Source: Colwellia sp. (lineage in GTDB: Bacteria > Pseudomonadota > Gammaproteobacteria > Enterobacterales > Alteromonadaceae). From it: 8,543 nt of DNA. The stretch spans positions 1-8,543 of the forward strand of contig DPHE01000016.1 in assembly GCA_003521815.1 (NCBI GenBank), read 5' to 3'. The translations under genes were made by a program, and so were the position numbers. Positions 1 through 7,360 of the stretch are shown piece by piece (the stretch's first letter is position 1; every line of letters begins with the position of its first letter). A model generated the notes under the pieces. The model worked only from the letters and a program-made list of their open reading frames with translations. It had not been told where the DNA came from and did not search any database.

Positions 1-1
1 A

Positions 2-169
2 CAGAGATCGTTACAGTTAAACAATAAAACTGAGACGAAGAGATTAATAATAATTTTAGGTAATAATTTATCCAGCAGCCCAATAGCTGAAACTACATTA
101 AGAGAGTTATTAACAGCAGATATTTCACCTCAACTGAAGTCAGATATTTATGGTTTTATTGCCCCATAG
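2..169 (+). CDS. 3' end of an unidentified protein-coding gene (partial, runs off the left edge)
   Basis: This frame is open from the left edge to a TAG stop at 167-169, giving about 55 C-terminal residues that end in SDIYGFIAP. The translation has the mixed polar and hydrophobic pattern of a real helical protein tail (LRELLTADISPQLKSDIYGF) with no stop over its whole length. I do not recognise the family. A loose resemblance to the tails of large secreted DUF1800-type proteins crossed my mind but is not supported by any diagnostic motif. An IS256-type transposase scrap lies 20 bases downstream in the opposite direction, so this stop codon may be the original one or may result from the old insertion. 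The fragment is short, so a chance open frame cannot be excluded. Confidence 0.4.
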   Translation, partial: QRSLQLNNKTETKRLIIILGNNLSSSPIAETTLRELLTADISPQLKSDIYGFIAP

Positions 170-190
170 ATTCAAATTATTAACTCTAAT

Positions 191-420
191 TTATTTGGAG
201 CCATTGTAAACTTTAAACAAAGATTTTACCTGGTTAACATATTCCATCGAATTACGTACCATATAAACAATACAGAGCTGGCTTGTGTTTGGGGGAATAT
301 GGTATTAATGGACTCAGGAAAGCCTTTAATACCATCAACACAAGCAATAAGTATGTCATTTACCCTACGGTTTTGAAGCTCAGTCAGTACATTCAACCAG
401 AACTTCCCGCCCTCGTTGAG
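191..420 (-). pseudogene. IS256-family (Mutator-type) transposase fragment, truncated at both ends and frameshifted
   Basis: Read on the minus strand from 420, the translation gives NEGGKFWLNVLTELQNRR, then NDILIACVDGIKGFPES, then IFPQTQ. This is the conserved central block of IS256-family transposases, including the second catalytic aspartate in the CVDG motif. After codon 283-285 the frame breaks: one base appears to be missing near 281. Reading resumes in the next frame as QLCIVYMVRNSMEYV, the block that normally follows directly. It then diverges and hits a TAA stop at 191-193. The N-terminal half with the first catalytic aspartate and the C-terminal part with the catalytic glutamate are absent, so the product cannot be active. 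I found no convincing terminal inverted repeats. This is a relic of an old insertion, followed by deletion on both sides. Confidence 0.85.
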
Positions 421-658
421 TATTAATGATAGGCAGTTATACCTCCTTTAATTATTGATTTACTTGTAGCTATATTGAACGTTTGTCATTAATTTTTAAA
501 TGACCTTGCGAATGAGTGCTTACCGAGTAAAAATACTCTGGGGTTTTTGTTGGTTGTTACTAAATAAAATAATAACTTTGCCCAACTCGCTTAATCACTA
601 TACCCTTAATACTCATAGGTCAATCACAAAAATTTATTGCTATGCTGGAGAAATAAGA

Positions 659-1009
659 ATGACTATAGAAAGACAAGAAACCAAACAACGCATGAGTCGA
701 ATTGTTAAACATAACGGCACTATTTACTTATGTGGTCAAGTAGCTGAGGATGCGACGAAAGATATTACCGAACAAACACAAACCATGCTTGATAAAGTTG
801 ATGTGTTATTAACACAAGCAGGTAGTGATAGGGAGCATATATTGTCTGCAACGATTTATGTTAAAGACATGAGTTATTTTGCTGATATGAATACCGTTTG
901 GGATGCTTGGATACCTGAAGGTCATGCGCCAGCACGTGCTTGTGTTGCGGCTAAAATGGCGCGTGAAGCGTTGTTAGTTGAAATTTCAGTCGTGGCGGCA
1001 GAGATATAA
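659..1009 (+). CDS. RidA family protein, YoaB-like reactive enamine/imine deaminase
   Basis: This 116-residue protein belongs to the YjgF/YER057c/UK114 (Rid) family, cytosolic trimers that hydrolyse reactive enamine/imine intermediates made by pyridoxal-phosphate enzymes. It resembles E. coli YoaB almost end to end: an MTI start, LYxxG-like IYLCGQ at 22-27, DATIFL-like SATIYV at 63-68, and MNxxWDAWxxxGHAPxR at 77-93. The expected active-site residues are present: Arg93 in APARACV and Glu108 in VEISVVAA. The frame is open upstream to an ATG at 500, but those 53 extra residues have no Rid similarity. ATG 659 has a GGAG at 647-650 with an 8-base spacer and gives the normal family length, so it is the likely start. 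The recQ-like gene follows after 80 bases on the same strand with no terminator between. The exact substrate cannot be deduced. Confidence 0.9.
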   Translation: MTIERQETKQRMSRIVKHNGTIYLCGQVAEDATKDITEQTQTMLDKVDVLLTQAGSDREHILSATIYVKDMSYFADMNTVWDAWIPEGHAPARACVAAKMAREALLVEISVVAAEI

Positions 1010-1089
1010 AACGACGATGTATCAGGAAGGCTGAAACATATTAATAAAAACTTACCGCTTCAATAATAATTTACCTGGAAATATTACAT

Positions 1090-3141
1090 ATGACTGGAAC
1101 GCCTTCAAACTCTCTTCAACAATCACTAAAAACTACCTTTGGTTTTGATGCGTTCAGAGAAGGTCAGCAGCAAACTATCACGCAATTACTTGCCGGGCAC
1201 TCAACGTTATCTATATTCCCTACTGGCTCTGGTAAAAGCTTGTGTTATCAGTTGACTGCTTTGCACCTACCTCACTTAACGCTGGTTGTTTCACCACTGT
1301 TAGCCTTAATAAAAGATCAACTGGCGTTTTTGGCTAGCAAAGGCATTAAGGCCGCAAGTATTGATTCCACCTTAAAAGGAAACGAAGCACAAACCGTTAT
1401 GGCAGGTGTGCGCGATGGTAGTATTAAAGTGTTGATGGTATCCGTTGAACGTTTTAAAAATGAACGTTTTAGACAATTTATTGAATCAGTACCTGTATCT
1501 ATGTTAGTGGTTGATGAAGCGCATTGTATTTCTGAGTGGGGGCATAACTTTAGACCCGATTATTTAAAATTGCCGAGTTACTGCCAGGCATTAAACATTC
1601 CGTTGGTATTATTACTTACTGCAACTGCTACCCGTAAAGTAAAACAGGATATGGCGGCTAAGTTTGCTATTCGAGATGAACATATCGTACAAACGGGCTT
1701 TTATCGTTCAAACCTTGATTTAACCGTATTGCCTGTTAGCCAAGCACATAAAAACAAGCAACTTGAACAAATTATTATGGCGCATCAAGGTGCAGGGATT
1801 GTTTACGTTACCTTGCAACATTCGGCTGAAACCGTTGCGCAATACTTAACACAGCAAGGCATAAACGCGTGTGCTTACCATGCCGGTTTTGATAGTGATA
1901 CGCGCAGTCAAATTCAGCAAAACTTTATGAACGGAAAAATACAGGTGATTGTCGCAACCATTGCCTTTGGTATGGGTATAGATAAAAGCGCTATACGTTT
2001 TATTATTCATTATGATTTACCAAAATCTATTGAAAATTACAGTCAAGAAATAGGGAGGGCAGGGCGAGACGGACAACCTTCACAGTGTTTTACGCTAGCA
2101 AACCTTGATGGATTAAATACAGTAGAAAACTTCGTTTATGGTGATACCCCTGAGTTTACAGGTATTGAAATGCTATTAAACACGATAAAGTCAGAGGCCA
2201 TAACGAGTGCTTATGACAGTAAATGGGAGCTACAAATATTACCGCTATCCAATGCTATTAATATTAAACAATTACCACTGAAAACGTTACTGGTACAACT
2301 AGAGCTTGCTGGTGTGATTGAACCGCAGTATGCTTACTTTGCTGATTTTAAAATTAAACTGTTAGCACCTAAAGCTGAAATTATTAATCGCTTTAATGAG
2401 CAACGTAAAGACTTCTTACAACGTATTTTTAACGCCACCGAATTCAAAAAAGTATGGGGCAGTTTAAATTTTGACACCTTATTGCAAGATACAAGTATTG
2501 AACGTAATCGCGTTATTGCCGCGCTTGAATACCTGCAAGAACAACAATTAATAGTGCTTGAAACAAAAGGCATAACGGAAGTTTTTAAAATAAATCTTAA
2601 GGAATTAGCTGATCCGAGCTTATGCCAAACACTCAGTGATTATTTTAAAGATAATGAAGAAAAAGAAATTAAACGTATCGCTGCGTTAGTGCGTTTCTTT
2701 CAACTGGAAACGTGTTTAACGGTAAATTTAGCGCGTTATTTTGATGACACTGTTTTTGACCGCAATAGATTAGATGATAATATTTGTGAGGGTTATCAGT
2801 TGGATAGCGATAATATCACCACCAAATCAGCCCCGCAATGTGGTCACTGTAGTGTTTGTCGCGGCCAAGTCGCCGTACTTGAACACTCCCAAGCACAAAT
2901 TCCATGGCCGAGTGATGACATGTTAAAACAAGGCATGTTAGAATTAACACAACGACTTAAAGATAAAATAAACCAACCCTTGTCACTTGAGAGTTATTGT
3001 CGTTTTTTTGCCGGCATGACAGTGCCATTCTTTGGCCGCAATAAAGTAAGGCAATTATCGGGTTTTGGCTTATGTGAAAAACAACGATATCAAGCAATTA
3101 GAGATAGAGTTACGCTACTTTTCGCTGATATTAATAAATAA
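1090..3141 (+). CDS. RecQ-family ATP-dependent DNA helicase, divergent C-terminus
   Basis: This 683-residue superfamily 2 helicase is expected to unwind DNA 3'-5' in recombinational repair. All RecQ core motifs are visible: motif 0 (FGFDAFREGQQQ, 17-28), Walker A PTGSGKS (44-50), motif Ia VVSPLLALIKDQ (66-77), DEAH box (142-145) followed by the RecQ aromatic-rich loop HCISEWGHNFRPDY, TATAT (177-181), motif V ATIAFGMGIDK (289-299) and motif VI QEIGRAGRDGQ (319-329). A zinc site is plausible from Cys542 and CGHCSVC (Cys584, 587, 590). Its first cysteine sits about 42 residues before the second, against about 17 in E. coli RecQ, so the region carries an insertion. The last 90 residues do not resemble an HRDC domain. 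It is therefore a RecQ-like paralogue or lineage variant rather than a clear orthologue of E. coli recQ. The ATG at 1090 has only a weak ribosome binding site (TGGA, about 11 bases upstream). Confidence 0.9.
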   Translation: MTGTPSNSLQQSLKTTFGFDAFREGQQQTITQLLAGHSTLSIFPTGSGKSLCYQLTALHLPHLTLVVSPLLALIKDQLAFLASKGIKAASIDSTLKGNEAQTVMAGVRDGSIKVLMVSVERFKNERFRQFIESVPVSMLVVDEAHCISEWGHNFRPDYLKLPSYCQALNIPLVLLLTATATRKVKQDMAAKFAIRDEHIVQTGFYRSNLDLTVLPVSQAHKNKQLEQIIMAHQGAGIVYVTLQHSAETVAQYLTQQGINACAYHAGFDSDTRSQIQQNFMNGKIQVIVATIAFGMGIDKSAIRFIIHYDLPKSIENYSQEIGRAGRDGQPSQCFTLANLDGLNTVENFVYGDTPEFTGIEMLLNTIKSEAITSAYDSKWELQILPLSNAINIKQLPLKTLLVQLELAGVIEPQYAYFADFKIKLLAPKAEIINRFNEQRKDFLQRIFNATEFKKVWGSLNFDTLLQDTSIERNRVIAALEYLQEQQLIVLETKGITEVFKINLKELADPSLCQTLSDYFKDNEEKEIKRIAALVRFFQLETCLTVNLARYFDDTVFDRNRLDDNICEGYQLDSDNITTKSAPQCGHCSVCRGQVAVLEHSQAQIPWPSDDMLKQGMLELTQRLKDKINQPLSLESYCRFFAGMTVPFFGRNKVRQLSGFGLCEKQRYQAIRDRVTLLFADINK

Positions 3142-3195
3142 CATTACTACTTAGGCAGATTATCACTTCATTTTTCTATTCGAGCAAAACCGTCA

Positions 3196-4086
3196 ATGTT
3201 CACAACCATAAAAAATTCAATACCAATGAGCGTTTGGTATATGTTGATCTCGGCATTAGGTTTTGCCTTAATGGCTGCCTGTGTAAAAGAGGTTAGTGGC
3301 TTAGGTATTCCGGTGCTTGAAATTGTCGCGGTAAGATCTATCGTGTCGGGTATTATTAGTTACGTTGATATTAAGCGTAAAAAAATTCCGTTGTTTGGGC
3401 ACAATAAAGCGTTGTTAATTGCGCGGGGTACCGTTGGCTCATTTGCTCTCATATTAGTTTATTACACCATAACAACCTTGCCATTGGCAGAGGCCACCTT
3501 ATTACAATATTTGCATCCGGTGTTTACCGCTATGCTAGCGTTGTTTTTGTTGAAAGAAACCATACAGCGATCAACCATGGCCTGTATTGTCATTAGCTTA
3601 CTTGGCCTATTCATCATCATTCAACCTAATTTGGCTCAGTCGAATATACAAATAGGCAGTGTGGTTCGTTATCCCTGGTTAAGTATTGGTACGGGAGTAC
3701 TCGGGGCTTTTGGTAGCGCTGTTGCCTATATTATTGTCAAAAAGCTGACCAAAACTGATGACAGCTCGGTCATTATTTTTTACTTCCCTCTGGTTGCGCT
3801 TCCGGTTTCAATGATTCTGTTAGGCAGTGATTTTGTTGTACCGAGTTTAGCTGCGACTGGTTTATTGATTTTAGTGGGGATATTTACCCAAGTAGGACAG
3901 GAGGGCTTAACCAAAGCACTAAACTGTGCTGACGCGAACAAAGCGACCGCTTATGCCTACGTGCAAGTATTGTTTTCGGTATTTATAGGTTGGGCATACT
4001 TTAGTGAAGTACCAATGGCCACCACAATTATGGGCGGTGGATTAATCATGGTAGGCGCGTTAATCAACGTATTTTGGAAGCGTTAG
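3196..4086 (+). CDS. EamA-type DMT superfamily transporter, ten-helix inner-membrane permease
   Basis: This 296-residue, strongly hydrophobic protein has about ten predicted membrane helices arranged as two EamA repeats. The first runs from about 12 to 143 and ends with the family signature LAEATLLQYLHPVFTAML (97-114) and LFLLKE (116-121). The second runs from about 162 to 293 and has the equivalent block NKATAYAYVQVLFSVFIGW (248-266) followed by SEVP (270-273) and GGGLIMVGALIN (280-291). Family members export or import small metabolites such as amino acids, purines or nucleotide sugars; the substrate here cannot be read from the sequence. The ATG at 3196 has no evident ribosome binding site, nor does the in-frame ATG at 3226 (residue 11), which lies just before the first helix and is a possible alternative. 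It follows the recQ-like gene by 54 bases on the same strand and may be co-transcribed. It converges with the next gene. Confidence 0.88.
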   Translation: MFTTIKNSIPMSVWYMLISALGFALMAACVKEVSGLGIPVLEIVAVRSIVSGIISYVDIKRKKIPLFGHNKALLIARGTVGSFALILVYYTITTLPLAEATLLQYLHPVFTAMLALFLLKETIQRSTMACIVISLLGLFIIIQPNLAQSNIQIGSVVRYPWLSIGTGVLGAFGSAVAYIIVKKLTKTDDSSVIIFYFPLVALPVSMILLGSDFVVPSLAATGLLILVGIFTQVGQEGLTKALNCADANKATAYAYVQVLFSVFIGWAYFSEVPMATTIMGGGLIMVGALINVFWKR

Positions 4087-4145
4087 CAAGTTGTCACGAG
4101 TGCTCGTTGTATTTGCTGTTATCTACTCGTTAAATATCCGTTATT

Positions 4146-5036
4146 TTATAGCTTGCTAGCGCTGATTAGTGGTGTATGCTCAGGATTTGTCGTTTGTTGC
4201 AAATAGCGTGTTATTTCTTTGTGTGCTTGGCGAAAAGGCTTATATAAATGAGACTTTAGCTCTTTCTTTATCGGTTGAATATCAATCCCTTTCATTACGC
4301 TAAATAATGCTAATGCGTAAACGGTTTCTAACTCAGGTAATGCCGGTTGTCGGTTCAGGTTTCTATCGTTACACGAACCACAACCCCCTTTGAATTGGTA
4401 AGCGGTATTAGCAAAAATAACGCCAAAGCCCATAAAGCAGGCTACTAAATCAATGGTTTGTGCTAGTACTTCATTGCCCCCTGGCGCGCCAGAGGTCATT
4501 GTTTCAGAGGTATTAGTTGAGGTGTTAGCGTCATTTTGGAAAACTAAAATACCCGCCTGTCTTTGAACTAAGTAGGCAATTAAATCTTGCGGTTGGTTAA
4601 GCTGGCTAGCGTGAAAAGCAATGTCTATTGTGGGAACTACTTCCTCACCCTCAACTTTATAACTGACTTCACGATTAACGTGAGAACTTTCATGATCGCT
4701 GATACTAGCGCTTATCTTAGCATTTTCACCACGCAGTATTGATTCAAAAGAGAGACGAGGCATTGGCTTTTGGGTAAAGTTCTGCAAAGGCACTAGCTTA
4801 ATTGGCCATGACGTCATCCCTGTGTACTTCAGGGTATTTGTAAAAATGGATTCTGCCATTTCTTCTACACTACTTGAACTACCCGGATAGAAAGAATTGT
4901 TAGGTAATATCAACTCACTGTTATTGTTAAAAAAGTCACCGTCAAGTTGATCGATACACCAAGCAAAGGTATCAAAAATCCACTCTTTACTTTCTTCATC
5001 AATGATAGGTTTTACTTTAAATAAAGTGGATAACAT
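4146..5036 (-). CDS. Conserved-looking protein of unknown function with a CGSC motif
   Basis: I cannot assign a function. Numbered from the start chosen here, the 296-residue protein has an aromatic-rich N-terminal block (EESKEWIFDTFAWCIDQLDG, about 14-33), a middle region with a short His-rich stretch DHESSH (114-119), a low-complexity Asn/Thr/Ser linker (about 170-184), then APGGNEVLAQTIDLVACFMG and FGVIFANTAYQF, leading into GGCGSCNDRN (217-226) and LPELETVYALALFSVMKG. The CGSC pair could bind metal or form a disulfide. There is no HExxH or other clear catalytic motif, no signal peptide and no convincing membrane helix. I have the impression of related uncharacterised proteins in other proteobacteria, from memory only. 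The frame can start at 5054, but that ATG is preceded by CCCTCA and lacks a ribosome binding site. The ATG at 5036 has AAGGA 10 bases upstream and is preferred. Confidence 0.75.
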   Translation of the reverse strand: MLSTLFKVKPIIDEESKEWIFDTFAWCIDQLDGDFFNNNSELILPNNSFYPGSSSSVEEMAESIFTNTLKYTGMTSWPIKLVPLQNFTQKPMPRLSFESILRGENAKISASISDHESSHVNREVSYKVEGEEVVPTIDIAFHASQLNQPQDLIAYLVQRQAGILVFQNDANTSTNTSETMTSGAPGGNEVLAQTIDLVACFMGFGVIFANTAYQFKGGCGSCNDRNLNRQPALPELETVYALALFSVMKGIDIQPIKKELKSHLYKPFRQAHKEITRYLQQTTNPEHTPLISASKL

Positions 5037-5231
5037 TAACGGATAGTCCTTCATTGAGGGTTTAGAAATTGTGTAGTGATTATCTGCAAGACTAAATAAT
5101 CGTTAGCTAAAAATGTACTATGAACTAGGTATACTGATTTTTCATGGATATATTGATTTGAAAATTTCATTAACTCTAACGTTTTTTTCGGTAGAACATC
5201 AAGTTAAACACAGGTTAATTTGTGCTAATAC

Positions 5232-5259
5232 TTTACTTTTTTTGTCATTAAGGTATATT
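5232..5259 (+). promoter_or_regulatory. Candidate sigma-70 promoter for the acyl-CoA dehydrogenase gene
   Basis: TTTACT at 5232-5237 and TATATT at 5254-5259 are separated by 16 bases and match the -35 and -10 consensus at 4/6 and 5/6 positions. The predicted transcription start, near 5266, would fall inside the PsrA-like inverted repeat, as expected for a repressor-blocked promoter. It would leave a leader of about 90 bases. AT-rich spacers give chance matches easily, so this remains tentative. Confidence 0.35.
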
Positions 5260-5275
5260 CAAACAAGTGTTTTAA
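5258..5275. promoter_or_regulatory. PsrA/FadR-type fatty-acid regulator operator candidate
   Basis: TTCAAAC-AAGT-GTTTTAA is an inverted repeat with a single mismatch between its arms. It matches the published PsrA pattern, (G/C)AAAC, 2-4 bases, GTTTG/C, except at the last base. PsrA is a TetR-type repressor that controls fatty-acid degradation genes in many gammaproteobacteria, and the site lies about 80 bases upstream of an acyl-CoA dehydrogenase start, overlapping a candidate -10 box. A weaker look-alike, TTAAAC-ACAG-GTTAA, lies at 5204-5218. The assignment to PsrA specifically is an inference. Confidence 0.5.
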
Positions 5276-5355
5276 TTGTTTGTTTTTATTTTGGCTTATT
5301 TGCCAAGAAAACAACGTAAGTTAATTACAATTTAACAAATAAATTAGGAGTTGTT

Positions 5356-7164
5356 GTGGCTGAGTATAAAGTTCCGTTAACAGATATGAGTTTCTTGCTT
5401 TATGAAGTATTTAAAGCGGATGAAATGTGGCAAAAACTACCTAAATTAGCCAAGCAAGTTGATAAGGATACTGCGGAAGCTATTTTACAAGAGTGTGCCA
5501 AAATTGCTGAACAAGAAATTGATCCTATTGCTCGTCAAGGTGACGAAATTGGCGTGAGCTTTAAAGAGGGTCTAGTGATTACAGCTCCGGGTTATAAAGA
5601 AGCGTTTAAAACCTATGCTGAAGGTGGTTGGACTGCGCTTGGTGGTGATGTTAATTATGGCGGCATGGGTATGCCAAAAATGTTAACAGCGTTACATGAA
5701 GAAATGTTAAATAGTGCAGATATTTCTTTTGCGCTTTTTCCGGTACTTACTGCGGGTGCAGCGTTGTCATTAGCCAAACACGGCAGTGAAGAATTAAAAC
5801 AACGTTATTTAACGCGCATGTATGCCGGTGATTGGACAGCATCTATGTGTCTAACTGAATCACATTCTGGATCTGATTTGGGTATTATTCGTACAAAAGC
5901 CATTCCAGAAGATGATGGTAGTTATAGCATTACGGGCAATAAAATCTTTATCACCGGTGGCGAACATGATCTTACTGAAAATATTGTTCACTTAGTATTA
6001 GCTAAATTACCTGATGCGCCAGCCGGCCCTCGTGGTATTTCCCTATTTTTAGTCCCTAAAATTAGTGTCAATGACGATGAATCACTGGGTGAGCCAAACA
6101 ATGTGAGTTGTGGTTCTATAGAGCATAAAATGGGTATTCATGCCTCATCAACTTGTGTCATGAATTTTGATGAATCACAAGGTTTCTTAGTTGGTGAGTT
6201 AAATAAGGGCTTAGCTTGTATGTTCACCATGATGAATTTTGAACGCATTGGTGTGGGCATTCAAGGATTAAGTGCCGCAGTACGCTCTTATCAAAATGCG
6301 CTAGAATATGCGAAAGACAGATTACAAGGTAGAGCGCTTGATAGTAAAACCAATGGCGTTAAAAACCCTAATCAAGAAGCTGACTCTATTATGGTACATG
6401 GTGATGTTCGTCGTATGCTTTTAAATATGAAAGCATTGAATGAGGGATCACGCGCGCTTTCTAGTTATATTTCTATGCAACTTGATTACGCGACTTATGG
6501 TGAAGGTGAAGAGCAAGTTAAAGGGGAAACTTTAGCGGCACTGATGACGCCGATTGCTAAAGCATTTTTTACTGATTTAGGTTTTGAAAATACGGTTGCG
6601 GGTCAACAAGTGTTTGGTGGTCATGGTTATATTCGTGAATGGGGCCAAGAACAATTAGTACGTGATGCTCGAATTACCCAAATATATGAAGGCACCAATG
6701 GTATTCAAGCCATGGATTTATTGATGCGAAAAGTAGCGAGTTCAAAAGGTGCTATGTTAAAAGTGTTTACTGATGAAGTGAAAACGTTTATCAAAAGCAG
6801 TAAAGATAATCAGGCCATGAATGAATTTATTGATCCTCTAGCAGAAGCGGTAACTGATTTAACCGAATTAACGACTGATTTATTAACTAAATCACAAAGT
6901 GATATAAATGAATTAGGCGCATCGGCAAATGACTATTTACATGTCTTTGGTTATACGGCAATGGCATTTGTTTGGGCTAAAATGGCACAGGTTTCTTTGT
7001 TACAGCAAGAAAGTAATGGTGAAAGCGGTGTAGACTTCTATCAAAGTAAACTGCACACAGCTCGATATTTCTTTACTCGATTATTACCACGTAGATTGTC
7101 TTTGATTGCTTCAGCAAAATCTGGCAGTGATTGTTTATTTGCTATTGATGATGAGTTGTTTTAG
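5356..7164 (+). CDS. Acyl-CoA dehydrogenase, large FadE/DmdC-like form with C-terminal extension
   Basis: This 602-residue FAD-dependent enzyme is expected to oxidise acyl-CoA to trans-2-enoyl-CoA in beta-oxidation. It has the layout of the roughly 600-residue subfamily that includes 3-methylmercaptopropionyl-CoA dehydrogenase (DmdC): a short N-terminal helical segment (VPLTDMSFLLYEVF, 6-19), the alpha-helical N domain (about 40-155), a beta domain with the flavin/substrate motif MCLTESHSGSDLG (164-176) and KIFITGGEHD (196-205), and a C-terminal helical domain with VFGGHGYIREWGQEQLVRDA (419-438). IYEGTNGIQ follows at 443-451, and its Glu445 aligns with the catalytic base of medium-chain dehydrogenases. 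An extra helical domain occupies about 465-595. The GTG start at 5356 is set by TAGGAG at 5345-5350 with a 5-base spacer. It is probably a single-gene transcript, with its own promoter region and terminator. Chain-length specificity cannot be told; fatty acyl-CoA is more likely than the DMSP route given the PsrA-like site. Confidence 0.92.
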   Translation: MAEYKVPLTDMSFLLYEVFKADEMWQKLPKLAKQVDKDTAEAILQECAKIAEQEIDPIARQGDEIGVSFKEGLVITAPGYKEAFKTYAEGGWTALGGDVNYGGMGMPKMLTALHEEMLNSADISFALFPVLTAGAALSLAKHGSEELKQRYLTRMYAGDWTASMCLTESHSGSDLGIIRTKAIPEDDGSYSITGNKIFITGGEHDLTENIVHLVLAKLPDAPAGPRGISLFLVPKISVNDDESLGEPNNVSCGSIEHKMGIHASSTCVMNFDESQGFLVGELNKGLACMFTMMNFERIGVGIQGLSAAVRSYQNALEYAKDRLQGRALDSKTNGVKNPNQEADSIMVHGDVRRMLLNMKALNEGSRALSSYISMQLDYATYGEGEEQVKGETLAALMTPIAKAFFTDLGFENTVAGQQVFGGHGYIREWGQEQLVRDARITQIYEGTNGIQAMDLLMRKVASSKGAMLKVFTDEVKTFIKSSKDNQAMNEFIDPLAEAVTDLTELTTDLLTKSQSDINELGASANDYLHVFGYTAMAFVWAKMAQVSLLQQESNGESGVDFYQSKLHTARYFFTRLLPRRLSLIASAKSGSDCLFAIDDELF

Positions 7165-7204
7165 AGGCATTACTATTTTCTAGTGAATAGTATGTTAATT
7201 AATC

Positions 7205-7230
7205 CCCGCTGATTACAGCGGGTTTTTTTT
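7205..7230 (+). terminator. Rho-independent terminator of the acyl-CoA dehydrogenase gene
   Basis: A perfect 7-bp GC-rich stem, CCCGCTG (7205-7211) and CAGCGGG (7216-7222), closes a 4-base ATTA loop and is followed at once by eight T residues (7223-7230). It lies 40 bases after the stop codon. A second, AT-rich hairpin (TACTATT 7171-7177 with AATAGTA 7186-7192) sits between the stop codon and the terminator. Confidence 0.95.
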
Positions 7231-7360
7231 ATTTGAAAAAAATTGTATATATCATCTTACCTGCCCAATTAATTTACCTGCTTATGTAGATAAATCAAGA
7301 AAAATTTACTATTGAGAAATAATGTCATTCTAGCAGTGTTTTGACCTCTTTTGCCCATCG

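Noticed and set aside
500..658. N-terminal extension of the Rid-family frame from ATG 500
   Set aside because: The 53 extra residues have no family similarity, and ATG 659 has a proper ribosome binding site and gives the normal family length.
2334..2573. 79-residue minus-strand frame inside the helicase gene
   Set aside because: It is antisense to a strongly supported gene and has no protein-like pattern of its own.
4084..4158. Possible bidirectional terminator between the convergent genes (TAGCAAG at 4084 with CTTGCTA at 4152; ACGAG-TG-CTCGT at 4096-4107)
   Set aside because: The outer pair encloses 61 bases and overlaps coding ends, and the inner stem is short with no following T run, so neither meets the usual pattern of an intrinsic terminator.
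5113..5319. 68-residue open frame in the spacer before the acyl-CoA dehydrogenase
   Set aside because: It has no ribosome binding site, its composition is what AT-rich DNA gives by chance, and it overlaps the promoter and operator candidates.
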